Assembly: GCA_050247255.1 (NCBI GenBank)
Contig: JBFWUM010000002.1
Coordinates: 124,001 to 188,000 of the forward strand
DNA length: 64,000 nucleotides
Direction: 5' to 3'
From: JBFWUM01 sp050247255
GTDB taxonomy: Bacteria; Acidobacteriota; Vicinamibacteria; Vicinamibacterales; UBA2999
Within the stretch, counting starts at the first letter, position 1, and each line of letters begins with the position of its first letter. Positions 43,233 to 51,459 of this stretch are shown here, piece after piece. The position numbers and the translations under genes were made by a program. The notes beneath the pieces were generated by a model, which saw nothing but the letters and a program-made list of their open reading frames with translations, was not told where the DNA came from and did no database searches.

Positions 43233-44266
43233 CGACGGTTCTCGTAACGGGCGGCGCCGGCTTCATCGGCAGCAACTTCGTCCACCATCTCTATCGCACC
43301 TACCCGGACTACCGCATCCTGGTGCTCGATCTGCTGACCTACGCCGGCAGCCTCGACAACCTGCCGGTGGAATCACCACGGGCGATGAACAGCGGGCGGC
43401 TGCAGTTCTGGTACGGCGACGTCCGTAACGCCGCGCTCGTCGACAGCCTGATGGCGCAGTCCGACATGGTCGTGCATTTCGCCGCCGAAACGCACGTCAC
43501 CCGCTCGATCTACGACAACTACCACTTCTTCGAGACCGACGTGCTCGGCACCCAGGTGATCGCCAACTCCGTGCTCTCGCACATGAAGCGGATCAACCGC
43601 TTCATCCACATTTCGACGTCGGAGGTGTACGGAACGGCGGAGACGGCGCTGATGAGCGAGGAGCATCCGCTCAAGCCGTTGAGCCCCTACGCCAGCGCCA
43701 AGGCGGGCGCCGACCGGCTGGTCTACTCCTATTGGGCCACCTACAACCTGCCGGCGGTGATCGTGCGCCCGTTCAACAACTACGGGCCGCGCCAGCACCT
43801 GGAGAAGGCCATTCCGCGCTTCATCACCAGCTGCCTGCTCGACGAGCCGCTGCGGGTGCATGGCGATGGATCGGCGGCGCGCGACTGGCTCCACGTCGAC
43901 GACACCTGCCGCGCGCTCGACTGCATCCTGCACTGCGACGGCGGCCTCGTGGTCGGCGAGGTGATCAACCTCGGATACGGCGAGAGCACCACGCTTGGCG
44001 AGATGGCGCCGCTCATCGTCCGCAAGATGCTGAAGCCCGAGAGCCTGATCACCTATGTCGGCGACCGTCCAGGCCAGGTCTTTCGCCACACCGCGGACCG
44101 GCGCAAGGCGGAGCGGCTGCTCGGCTGGACTCCGCGCGTCCCGCTCGACGAGGGGCTCGATCGGACCATCGAGTGGTACCGGACGCACCGGAGCTGGTGG
44201 GAGAAGCAGCTCTGGATGCGCGAGATCCCGATTGTCACGAAGGCCGGCAAGCAGGAGCTGCACTGA
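43229..44266 (+). CDS. NAD-dependent NDP-sugar 4,6-dehydratase (RmlB/LegB-like SDR)
   Basis: About 345 residues from GTG 43229. NAD-binding GGAGFIGSNF (residues 8-17), LDLLTYAGSLDNL as in RmlB, and catalytic YxxxK at Y154-ASAK158. The active-site triad reads T130-S131-E132 (STSEVYGTAE) rather than the TDE of dTDP-glucose 4,6-dehydratase, so the substrate may be UDP-GlcNAc (LegB-type) or a GDP-sugar. FNNYGPRQHLEKAIPRF and GSAARDWLHVDDTC complete the family pattern. A 4-keto-6-deoxy product would feed the DegT aminotransferases at 24147 or 34681. It ends four bases from the convergent gene. Confidence 0.87.
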   Translation: MTTVLVTGGAGFIGSNFVHHLYRTYPDYRILVLDLLTYAGSLDNLPVESPRAMNSGRLQFWYGDVRNAALVDSLMAQSDMVVHFAAETHVTRSIYDNYHFFETDVLGTQVIANSVLSHMKRINRFIHISTSEVYGTAETALMSEEHPLKPLSPYASAKAGADRLVYSYWATYNLPAVIVRPFNNYGPRQHLEKAIPRFITSCLLDEPLRVHGDGSAARDWLHVDDTCRALDCILHCDGGLVVGEVINLGYGESTTLGEMAPLIVRKMLKPESLITYVGDRPGQVFRHTADRRKAERLLGWTPRVPLDEGLDRTIEWYRTHRSWWEKQLWMREIPIVTKAGKQELH

Positions 44267-44270
44267 CGCG

Positions 44271-45167
44271 TCAGCGGACGCGCGTCAGGACGGCCTGGCC
44301 GGTGAGCAGGTGCATGGCCCAGAAGCGGTCGCGGTGCGCCGCCACGAACTCATCGACGGCGACCTTGGCGCCATGGCAGGTCACGAAGCCGTAGTCGTCG
44401 ACCACGATCGTGGCGCCGACGACGACGCGCGAGGCAAAGAATTCGAGGCAGAACTGCGTGATCGGGTGGACGTCGACGTCGATGTGCACGAGACCGAACC
44501 GCTGCTCGTCGCTGAACTGCGCGGCCGTGTCACGGATGTCGCCCTCGAGGACATGCAGGAAGTCGTAACGGGACAGGTACTTCTGCACTCTGGGCGCCAG
44601 CGAGCCCCCCTTGCTGCGGAATTGCTTGCCGACGCGGTGGCGGCCGTCGAGCGCCTCGTCGACCACGGTGTGCCCGGCGAAGGTGTCGCAGGCGTAGAAC
44701 GGGTGCATCCGGCCGGCCAGCTGCATGGCCTCGGCCACCAGCCGGGCAGACCCCCCTTTGAAGACGCCGACTTCGGCCACGGCGGCCGCGTCTGCGGGCA
44801 GCGCCATCACGCCTTGCCACAGCGTGTAGAGGCGATCGACGTTCAGGAACGTCCGGCCCTCCTCGAGCACGCGTCTCGCCAGCGGGCCGAACGGCCGCAT
44901 CGCCAGCAGGTCGATCTTCTTCTCGGCGTTGGCCCAGTAATACTCGTAGCGCCGTGCCCTCGCCGCCCACTCGTCGCTGCCGGCGGCCGGATCCGCCTCG
45001 GCCAGGCCGGCGCGCGCCGCCAGCGCCGCCGCCTGCCGCTCGACCGTAGCGAGCCGCGTGCGCAGCTGCTCCAGCTCCTCGGCCTGGATGCGCAGCCGCT
45101 CCCGATCGCGCGCATAGCGCCGGAAGCCGGGAATCCGAAGCCGGAGGTCGACATGACGTGCCTGCAT
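44271..45167 (-). CDS. TylF/MycF-family O-methyltransferase with N-terminal helix
   Basis: About 298 residues from ATG 45167. The first 75 residues form a basic then coiled-coil segment (RDRERLRIQAEELEQLRTRL, ATVERQAAALAARAG). The methyltransferase domain has EVGVFKGGSARLVAEAM (SAM motif I), YACDTFAGH, FGLVHIDVDVHPITQ and VVDDYGF, the Asp-rich metal site of the macrocin O-methyltransferase family. These enzymes O-methylate sugars. It is the only - strand gene in this part and diverges from the membrane protein at 45236. Confidence 0.85.
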   Translation of the reverse strand: MQARHVDLRLRIPGFRRYARDRERLRIQAEELEQLRTRLATVERQAAALAARAGLAEADPAAGSDEWAARARRYEYYWANAEKKIDLLAMRPFGPLARRVLEEGRTFLNVDRLYTLWQGVMALPADAAAVAEVGVFKGGSARLVAEAMQLAGRMHPFYACDTFAGHTVVDEALDGRHRVGKQFRSKGGSLAPRVQKYLSRYDFLHVLEGDIRDTAAQFSDEQRFGLVHIDVDVHPITQFCLEFFASRVVVGATIVVDDYGFVTCHGAKVAVDEFVAAHRDRFWAMHLLTGQAVLTRVR

Positions 45168-45178
45168 GAGTAGCGGGA

Positions 45179-45184
45179 ATTGTA
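45179..45184 (-). promoter_or_regulatory. Candidate -10 element for the TylF-like gene
   Basis: On the - strand TACAAT (45184-45179), five of six -10 bases, ends 11 bases before ATG 45167, in the 68-base divergent gap. The predicted leader is about five bases. The -35 position holds no good match. Confidence 0.35.
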
Positions 45185-45235
45185 CCGCGGCGAGCGCCGC
45201 GACTTCTGGCGCCGCCTGATACCATGCCTCGATCG

Positions 45236-46960
45236 ATGACGCCGACCGGTGTGACCATGCGGATCGCGACCGCGGCTGTCGCGGTATTCGTGTTCGTCTT
45301 TTCATTCCTGCTGCGCTACAACGACCCCAGCGGGTCGTTCGCAGGCCTGACCGACGATCACTTCTTTTACCTGGTGCGCGGCTGGCAGATCCTGTTTGGC
45401 GATCTGCCGGTCCGCGACTTCGTCGATCACGGCGCGCCCGGTTACTTCTACGTCAGCGCTGCCGTGCAGGCGGTGATCGGCCGGGGCACGTGGAGCGAGC
45501 TGCTGTTCTCGACCGTGGTGCTCTCGCTCGGCGCGTCGCTGACGTTCTGGATCGCCGCCAGGGCCTCGGGGTCGATGCTGTTCGGGCTGCTTGGCGCCGC
45601 CTTTCACGTCTTCCTCGAGCCGCGCTATTACAACTACCCGAAGATCATCGTCTACGCCGTCGCCATCCCGGTGCTGTGGGGGTTTGCCAACCGGCCCGGC
45701 ACCCGCCGCGCGCTCGCGGTGGCCGCGGTCACCGCCGCCGGCTTCATGCTGCGCCACGATCACGGCGTCTTCGTCGCCATCGGCATGGCAACGCTGCTGA
45801 TCGGCCTGCGCGGCGTCACCTGGTCGGCGCGGCTGCGGCACGCCGTCGTCTATGGCGCGCTGGTGGTGGCGCTGCTGTCCCCGTATCTGGTGTTCATCCA
45901 GCTCAATGGCGGGCTGGTGCCGTACTTCCGAAGCGCCAGCGCCTGGGCCGAGCGCGACCGCGGCCGTGCGGAGGTCGTCTGGCCCGGGCCGCTCGACAAC
46001 CCCGAGGGCGTCAGCGAAGCCGCCACCCAGGGGCCGTGGCTCCAGCGTGCGCGCGCCACCTATCACGACAACCGCGTGGCCTGGCTGTACTACACGATGC
46101 TCGCGCTGCCGGCGGTGGCAGCGGCCGCGCTGGCGGCGAGTCGCGATGCGTTTCGCCCGGGCTGGCCGCACGCGGGAGCGAAGGTGGCCGTGGTCATCGT
46201 GCTCGGCCTGGTGCTGAATGCCGGCTTCTTCCGGCATCCCCTCGAGGCGCGGCTGGCCGACCCGTCGGTGCCGCATGCGGTGCTGATCGCCTGGCTCGGC
46301 GCGGGGCTCGTCCGGGCGTGGGTACGGCGTGAGGCGCTGCGCGCTCCGCTGCAGCGGTATCGATGGGCGGCACCGGCGTGTCTGGCCGCCATCACCCTCC
46401 CGATCATGCTGATCGTGGCCGCGCTGCTCTCGGACGATACCTACCGCCGCCTGGACAAGTCGTCGATGGCGGAGCGGCCCCGCAATGCGTTCGAGCGCGT
46501 CGCCCAGATCACCGAGGTGATGCGCGCCTCGTGGCCGGTCAACCTGGCGCAGCGGCCCGACGAGGAGTCGATGCGCCTGGCCGCCTACGTCCGCGAGTGC
46601 ACCCTGCCGGAAGACCGTGTCTTCTTCACCCCGTACATGCCACAGGTGCTGTCCCTCGCCGGCCGGGCCTTCGCCGGCGGCCATGCCGATCTGCGGTCAG
46701 GGTTCTTCGAGACGGCGGAGGAACAGCAGACGACCATCGCCCGCCTGAGCCGGCAGTCGGTGCCGATGGTGTTCTTCGATGCGGGCGAGCTGCCGTCGTT
46801 CCGCGAATCGTTCCCGCTGATCGTTCGCTACCTGGACGAGCGCTTCGTCGCGGCGGGGGAGCGCACCTTGAGCGATCGGCGAACCATGGTGCTGCTCGTC
46901 GACCGGAACCGGACGCCGGTGCGGACGCACGAGGCACTCGACTGGCCCTGTTTCCGCTGA
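45236..46960 (+). CDS. GT-C-like polytopic membrane protein
   Basis: About 574 residues from ATG 45236 (ATG 45224 and 45257 also in frame), with about ten membrane helices. The first periplasmic loop has GLTDDHFFYLVRGWQILFGD and RDFVDHGAPGYFYVSAAVQ; the DD and DHGAPG pattern is typical of GT39/GT-C-type glycosyltransferases that use polyprenyl-phosphate sugars. HVFLEPRYYNYPKI after helix 3 supports this. The C-terminal 130 residues are soluble and could bind the acceptor. The sugar donor is unknown. Confidence 0.65.
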   Translation: MTPTGVTMRIATAAVAVFVFVFSFLLRYNDPSGSFAGLTDDHFFYLVRGWQILFGDLPVRDFVDHGAPGYFYVSAAVQAVIGRGTWSELLFSTVVLSLGASLTFWIAARASGSMLFGLLGAAFHVFLEPRYYNYPKIIVYAVAIPVLWGFANRPGTRRALAVAAVTAAGFMLRHDHGVFVAIGMATLLIGLRGVTWSARLRHAVVYGALVVALLSPYLVFIQLNGGLVPYFRSASAWAERDRGRAEVVWPGPLDNPEGVSEAATQGPWLQRARATYHDNRVAWLYYTMLALPAVAAAALAASRDAFRPGWPHAGAKVAVVIVLGLVLNAGFFRHPLEARLADPSVPHAVLIAWLGAGLVRAWVRREALRAPLQRYRWAAPACLAAITLPIMLIVAALLSDDTYRRLDKSSMAERPRNAFERVAQITEVMRASWPVNLAQRPDEESMRLAAYVRECTLPEDRVFFTPYMPQVLSLAGRAFAGGHADLRSGFFETAEEQQTTIARLSRQSVPMVFFDAGELPSFRESFPLIVRYLDERFVAAGERTLSDRRTMVLLVDRNRTPVRTHEALDWPCFR

Positions 46961-46963
46961 CGC

Positions 46964-46969
46964 TACAAT
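46964..46969 (+). promoter_or_regulatory. Candidate -10 element before the coiled-coil decoration operon
   Basis: TACAAT in the 48-base gap before ATG 47009, five of six -10 bases, giving a predicted leader of about 33 bases. No clear -35 at 16-18 bases. It would drive the tightly overlapped genes 47009-55218. Confidence 0.3.
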
Positions 46970-47008
46970 GAAGGGCCGGACACTCCGGCAGCGATCAAGG
47001 ACAACGTG

Positions 47009-48154
47009 ATGTTGCGGCGGCTGAGCGAAACCTGGCGCGTCGTCCGTCCCCGTGCGGCGGCCGAAACCCGGCTCGCGGTGAACAAGTTGGAGCGCGGACT
47101 CTCGGCCGCGCGCGACGACGTCAAGGAACTGCGCCAGCAGGCCAGGCGGCACGCCGAGCAGCAGCGGAGCGGATTCGACGCGCTGGGCGCCCAGCTCGCC
47201 GAGGTCCGCGCCGCGCTCGGCACGCAGCTCGCCGTGCTGACAAAGGAGCTGCAGGCCCTTCGCGGCGAGCACGATCGGCTGCAGCGCCGCGAAGCGCAGT
47301 TGCGGGCAGTCCTCCAGCGCGACGCCGCACTCGAGGCCGGGGAAGCCGGCCTGGCGGCGGCCCTGCATACCGACGGACTTCACGCCCACGTGCGGGCGGC
47401 GGTCGCTGCCGCCGCCATGCGGACCGAGCCGTGCCCGTACATCGTCGTCGACGACGTGCTGCCGGCCGCACTCTACGACGCCATCATCACCGGCCTGCCG
47501 CCCTCGGAGATCTTCAACGACCAGCCGCTCAACAAGGCGCAGGTCCGCGTGCCGTTCGCGCTGGCGCCCGCCTACTCGCGCCGGGTATGGCGGCACATGG
47601 TCGATACCGTCGTCCCCGACGTGCTGCGCCCGGTGCTCGTCGAGCGGTTCCGTGGCGTGCTCGACGGGTGGGTGCGGGACAGCTTCCCGGGGCTCGGCGA
47701 CGCAGAGCGGCAGGCGCTCGAGTTCGTCGCCTCCGACGGCCGCCTGCTGATGCGGACGCGCGGCTACCGCATCCCTCCCCATCGCGATCCGCGGTGGGGC
47801 TTCCTCACCGGCATCCTCTATCTGGCGAAACCGGACGATGACGAACGCTGGGGCACGCAGTTCTACACGGTCGAGGGCGATGTCAGCGCCGCCTCGGCGC
47901 TGCCGCACTGGATTCGCGACGAGCAGTGCCACCTCGTCGAGGACATTCTCTTCAAACCAAACCGCCTGATCGTCTTCCTCAATTCGACCGGCGCGCACGG
48001 CGCATCGATTCCCGATGACGCCGAACCGGCTGGTCTGGAGCGCTACATCTACCAGTTCCGTATTGGGCCGCCCGCCGAGTGGATTCGCCGGCTCGTCGAG
48101 ACGCTGCCCGAGAGCGAGCGTGCCGCGTGGCGCGGCAAGGTTGGTGACTATTAG
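47009..48154 (+). CDS. 2OG-Fe(II) oxygenase-like protein with N-terminal coiled coil
   Basis: About 381 residues from ATG 47009 (GTG 47006 alternative). Residues about 25-115 are a long charged helix with heptads (VNKLERGLSAARDDVKELRQ and following). From about 125 the fold resembles prolyl-4-hydroxylase-like double-stranded beta-helix enzymes: PYIVVDDVLPAALYDAII, then the metal motif H258-R-D260 in RIPPHRDPRWGF, distal His330 in NSTGAHG, and Arg345 in LERYIYQF placed for 2-oxoglutarate. It likely hydroxylates the glycan or a sugar precursor; the substrate is unknown. A paralog at 49495 has lost the HxD. No established family name was recognised. Confidence 0.68.
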   Translation: MLRRLSETWRVVRPRAAAETRLAVNKLERGLSAARDDVKELRQQARRHAEQQRSGFDALGAQLAEVRAALGTQLAVLTKELQALRGEHDRLQRREAQLRAVLQRDAALEAGEAGLAAALHTDGLHAHVRAAVAAAAMRTEPCPYIVVDDVLPAALYDAIITGLPPSEIFNDQPLNKAQVRVPFALAPAYSRRVWRHMVDTVVPDVLRPVLVERFRGVLDGWVRDSFPGLGDAERQALEFVASDGRLLMRTRGYRIPPHRDPRWGFLTGILYLAKPDDDERWGTQFYTVEGDVSAASALPHWIRDEQCHLVEDILFKPNRLIVFLNSTGAHGASIPDDAEPAGLERYIYQFRIGPPAEWIRRLVETLPESERAAWRGKVGDY

Positions 48155-49511
48155 GCGGCTCCTGCAGGCTCTGCGCCGGACGGGGTCCACTGTCGAACCG
48201 GCGGCCGTCGAGCGATTGACCGGCGCGCTCGACGCGCTGCGCGAGGAGGTCGAGCGGCTCGAAGCCGCCGTACAGGGTCTCGATGAGCAGGCCGCGACCC
48301 AGCGGCGCTCGATCGAGGAGCTGGCGGCGCGCCAGCAGGAACGGATCGACGAGCTGGCGGGGCTGGCAGCGCTGCCGGCCGCGCGGTTGCGCACTACCTC
48401 GGTGGTGGTTGAGGGCAGCGCCGGCCGCCGCAGCACCATCCGCCGGCTCCACGTCGGGCGCCACGTGTCGCTGCCGCTGCAGCCATGGCTGGGTGTCACC
48501 ACCGTTGCCACCGAGACGGAAGACGTCCAGCAGCTGTGGCGCCGGCTGCTGACGGCGGAAGCGCAGGCCGTACCGGGCGAGCTGCAGGGGCTGCCGAGCA
48601 GCGTTCTGGACTGTCGCGCGGCGGTGGTCACGAAGGGCGATGTGCTCCAGGTGCGTCTGCGCGCCGACGGCAGCGATCCGATGCCCGCCGCGCGCCTCGG
48701 CGACGTGATCCTGCCGCGCTTCACCCACGATTTCCTCAAGCGCAAGCTCCGCAACGTCGGCCATTGGCTGCTCGACTGCCTGCCGCACATGCTGGCGCTC
48801 GAACCACTGGCGCCGCACGCCGTCTTCCTGCTGCCGCCGCTGCCGTCCAACGTGCACTGGGATTCACTGGCGCTCGTCGGCATCCGGCGAGACCGCGTCG
48901 TCATCTGGGACGGCACGCCGATCGCATGCGATCGGGTGCTGGTGCAGGAGACGGAGGGGCGCATCGTGCGGGGCCGCCCGCTGCCGGCGATGCTCGATCT
49001 GCGCCAGCGCGTCCTGTCGCAGTATCCCGCGGCGGCTCGGCCACGCCGGCTGATCTACGTGTCACGGCGGGATGCCACGTCGAGCCGGCAGTGGGTCGCC
49101 AACGAAATGGCCGTCGAGGAGCTGTTCGAGCGGCGCGGGTTCGAGCGTCTTGTGATGGCGAACTACTCGCTCGAGGAGCAGGTGCGGCTGTTCCGCGAGG
49201 CGAGGGTCGTCGCCGGCGTCAGCGGCGCCGGCCTGGCCGACATTCTCTTTGCGAACCCCGGTACGCACGTCGTCACGCTGCTGAGCGACAGCTTGATCCG
49301 GTGGTATGCCGACCAGGCGGGGACGCGGTCGCGCTGGGTCAGGGCCAGGAAGCCGCCGCTCTCGGCGCTCAGCGACTCGCCGCGGTTCTATGCCCACCTG
49401 GCCGCCGCGTGCGAGCAGCCGATCCACACCTTCCTCGGCGGGGAGCAGGTGCCGCTCGATCGGCTGGAGCGCTTCATCGACGAGGTAATGCTTCGTGTCG
49501 AGCGTGACTGA
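48144..49511 (+). CDS. GT61-like glycosyltransferase with N-terminal coiled coil
   Basis: About 455 residues from GTG 48144, which overlaps the preceding gene by 11 bases. Residues about 20-75 are coiled coil (LTGALDALREEVERLEAAVQ; RSIEELAARQQERIDELAGL). The C-terminal half matches the DUF563/GT61 pattern: RRLIYVSRRDATSSRQWVAN, EMAVEELFERRGFERLVMAN, YSLEEQVRLFREARVVAGVS and GAGLADILFANPGTHVV. The usual HGAGL motif reads SGAGL here. GT61 enzymes transfer xylose, GlcNAc or other sugars. The middle region (FTHDFLKRKLRNVGHWLLDC) fits the family's acceptor half. Confidence 0.8.
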   Translation: MTIRRLLQALRRTGSTVEPAAVERLTGALDALREEVERLEAAVQGLDEQAATQRRSIEELAARQQERIDELAGLAALPAARLRTTSVVVEGSAGRRSTIRRLHVGRHVSLPLQPWLGVTTVATETEDVQQLWRRLLTAEAQAVPGELQGLPSSVLDCRAAVVTKGDVLQVRLRADGSDPMPAARLGDVILPRFTHDFLKRKLRNVGHWLLDCLPHMLALEPLAPHAVFLLPPLPSNVHWDSLALVGIRRDRVVIWDGTPIACDRVLVQETEGRIVRGRPLPAMLDLRQRVLSQYPAAARPRRLIYVSRRDATSSRQWVANEMAVEELFERRGFERLVMANYSLEEQVRLFREARVVAGVSGAGLADILFANPGTHVVTLLSDSLIRWYADQAGTRSRWVRARKPPLSALSDSPRFYAHLAAACEQPIHTFLGGEQVPLDRLERFIDEVMLRVERD

Positions 49512-50385
49512 CGGCCCCGATCCCGCGCTCGCCGGCCTCATTCACTCGATCCGCGAGACGCGCGATCGTATCCGCGAGGCCCGGCGCGGCCTCGAGGCTG
49601 CCGGGCGTCGATTGGCTGATGCCGATCGCCGGGTCGACGCGGTCGCCAGTGCGACAGCCGACATCCCTGGTCTCGACGCCCGCCTCGATCGCCTCGAGGC
49701 GGCGTTCGCCCCCGGCCGGTTGGCCAGTCATGTCGCAGCCGCTGTCGAGCGCACAGCGGTGATTGCCGCTCCCGCGCCGCACGCGCTGATCACGGACGTG
49801 CTGCCGGCAGACGCCTACGCAGCGCTGGTCGCAAATCTGCCGCCGCGCTCCTGCTTCGACGACCCTGGGACGCTGCGGCTGGAGATGCCGATGCCTCCGG
49901 CACTCGCGCCGGTCGAATCGGTGATTGTCTGGCGGTTGATGACGGAACTTGCCCGAGACGTCCTGGGCCCGGCCGTCGTGCGCCGCTTCGGGTCCATCGC
50001 CGAGTCGCATCTCGAGGCCCTGACGCAGCCTGCCGACGCCGGCCGGCGGAGGCCCCGCCTGTCGGCGTCGCAGGGGCGGCTGCTGCTTCGGTTGCCCGGC
50101 TTCGAAGGCTCGCGCCGCCGCCCGAATCGTTGGCATTTGTTCACCGTGGCGCTCGCGATGGCGGCGCCTGGTTCCGATCGTGATTTCGGCAGCACCGTCG
50201 GCAGCCCCGACGATCCCGCCGCGGTGCGCGTGCCGTTCGTGGCCAACAGCGCGCTCGCGGTCGTCGATGACGAAGGGGCCCACGAGTACCAGCCGATTCC
50301 ATCCGACGCCCCAGTCGGCACTGAACGGTGCACCTATGAATTCCCGATCGGTCCCCAGAAGGTGGGCCGGGGAGAGATGGTTTAA
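49495..50385 (+). CDS. Degenerate paralog of the 2OG-oxygenase-like protein, coiled-coil N-terminus
   Basis: A 296-residue protein. After a helical first 75 residues (IRETRDRIREARRGLEAAGR; LDARLDRLEAAFAPG) it aligns with the protein at 47009: HALITDVLPADAYAALV with YIVVDDVLPAALYDAII, SQGRLLLRLPGF with SDGRLLMRTRGY, and GTERCTYEFPIGP with GLERYIYQFRIGP. The HxD metal motif of the paralog (HRD) is replaced by R208-R-P210, while the distal GAH (His263) and the Arg are kept. It therefore probably cannot bind iron normally and may be a non-catalytic partner or regulator. Overlaps its upstream neighbour by 17 bases. Confidence 0.62.
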   Translation: MSSVTDGPDPALAGLIHSIRETRDRIREARRGLEAAGRRLADADRRVDAVASATADIPGLDARLDRLEAAFAPGRLASHVAAAVERTAVIAAPAPHALITDVLPADAYAALVANLPPRSCFDDPGTLRLEMPMPPALAPVESVIVWRLMTELARDVLGPAVVRRFGSIAESHLEALTQPADAGRRRPRLSASQGRLLLRLPGFEGSRRRPNRWHLFTVALAMAAPGSDRDFGSTVGSPDDPAAVRVPFVANSALAVVDDEGAHEYQPIPSDAPVGTERCTYEFPIGPQKVGRGEMV

Positions 50386-50391
50386 TAGCGG

Positions 50392-51459
50392 GTGTTGGCG
50401 TTCCTGTCGAGGCTCCTGACGAAACGCGAGGCGGCCGGTCCGGATCCGCGCAAGGCGCAGCTGCAGGACATGCGGGCGCGGCTCGATCGCATGCACCGCG
50501 TGGTGCTGGACAAGGATGTGTTGCGGCACGTCCTCCCCGTGCGCGCCGCGGCTGTTGCCGGCCGCAGCGCTTCGCCGGCAGCCCGCGCGAGGGAACGGCA
50601 ATTTTGTGACGGCGCGCCCGCCTATGCCGTCGCCCTCGAGCAGGGATCAGCACGGACGCCGCAGGTCCGGAGGATCACGGTCGACGGACTGCGATGGTCG
50701 GCGCCGCTCATGCGGCCCGACGACGAGGCCGCGGTACAACGCTACCTCGCGCAACAGGACTTTCCGTATCGGACGATCACCCAGACGCGCGAGGTGGCCG
50801 TCGGCGGCGCGATGATCGACATCGGGGCCAACGTCGGGCGCATGAGCATTCCGCGCGTCATTCTCGGGGACGTCACGGCCGCCTACTGCGCCGAGCCGGA
50901 TCCCCTCAACTATGCCTGCCTGGTGGCGAACGTCGTCGACAACCAGCTGACGGGACTGGTGATGCCGGACCGCGTGGCCATCGGCGCCGAAGACGGCGTT
51001 GCGAGGCTCGAGCGCCGCAGCACCGCCGGCGGCCACACCGTGATCGATCCCGGGGCGGCAACCGCGCGCGAGACCATCGACGTGCCGCTGCTGACGCTCG
51101 ACAGCTGGGCACAGCGCGTCGGCATCGACCCGGCGGACCTGGCCTTCGTGAAGCTCGACGCCCAGGGGTCTGAGGTGCACGTCCTGCGCGGGGCGGCTCG
51201 GGTGCTGGCGCAGGCGCACGTGGCCTGGCAGATCGAGGTGGATTTCCCGCTGCTGGCACGTCGCGGCTGCTCGCCGGAGGATCTGTTCGCCATACTGCGT
51301 ACGCACTTCACGCACTTCACCGACCTGAATCGCCATGCCGGCGGTGCCCGCGTGCGGCCGGTCGCCGAACTCGCCGACGCGCTCGCGTACTTGAGCGACG
51401 TGCGTCACGGCGGGACCGACGTGCTTGTCTACAGCGCTCCCGGGCTGGGTCACGGTTGA
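50392..51459 (+). CDS. FkbM-family methyltransferase with N-terminal helix, copy 1
   Basis: A 355-residue protein from GTG 50392. A helical N-terminus (AQLQDMRARLDRMHRVVLDK) precedes a region of about 90 residues shared with the copy at 54076. The FkbM domain has GGAMIDIGANVGRMSIPRV (motif I), AYCAEPDPLNYACLVANVVD, and AFVKLDAQGSEVHVLRGAAR, the FkbM signature. FkbM enzymes O-methylate polyketides, sugars or glycans. It sits between the degenerate oxygenase paralog and a zinc-ribbon methyltransferase-like gene, overlapping the latter by one base. Confidence 0.85.
   Translation: MLAFLSRLLTKREAAGPDPRKAQLQDMRARLDRMHRVVLDKDVLRHVLPVRAAAVAGRSASPAARARERQFCDGAPAYAVALEQGSARTPQVRRITVDGLRWSAPLMRPDDEAAVQRYLAQQDFPYRTITQTREVAVGGAMIDIGANVGRMSIPRVILGDVTAAYCAEPDPLNYACLVANVVDNQLTGLVMPDRVAIGAEDGVARLERRSTAGGHTVIDPGAATARETIDVPLLTLDSWAQRVGIDPADLAFVKLDAQGSEVHVLRGAARVLAQAHVAWQIEVDFPLLARRGCSPEDLFAILRTHFTHFTDLNRHAGGARVRPVAELADALAYLSDVRHGGTDVLVYSAPGLGHG

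Noticed and set aside
43229..44266. Calling this gene rfbB/rmlB (dTDP-glucose 4,6-dehydratase)
   Set aside because: The N-terminal LTYAGSLDNL is RmlB-like, but the active site is Thr-Ser-Glu rather than Thr-Asp-Glu and no rmlA, rmlC or rmlD is nearby, so only the broader dehydratase call is supported.
44263..44274. A perfect 12-base palindrome (CTGACGCGTCAG) covering both convergent stop codons, considered as a terminator
   Set aside because: It has no loop, is too short for a stable hairpin and lacks a T-tract; it arises from two TGA stops facing each other.
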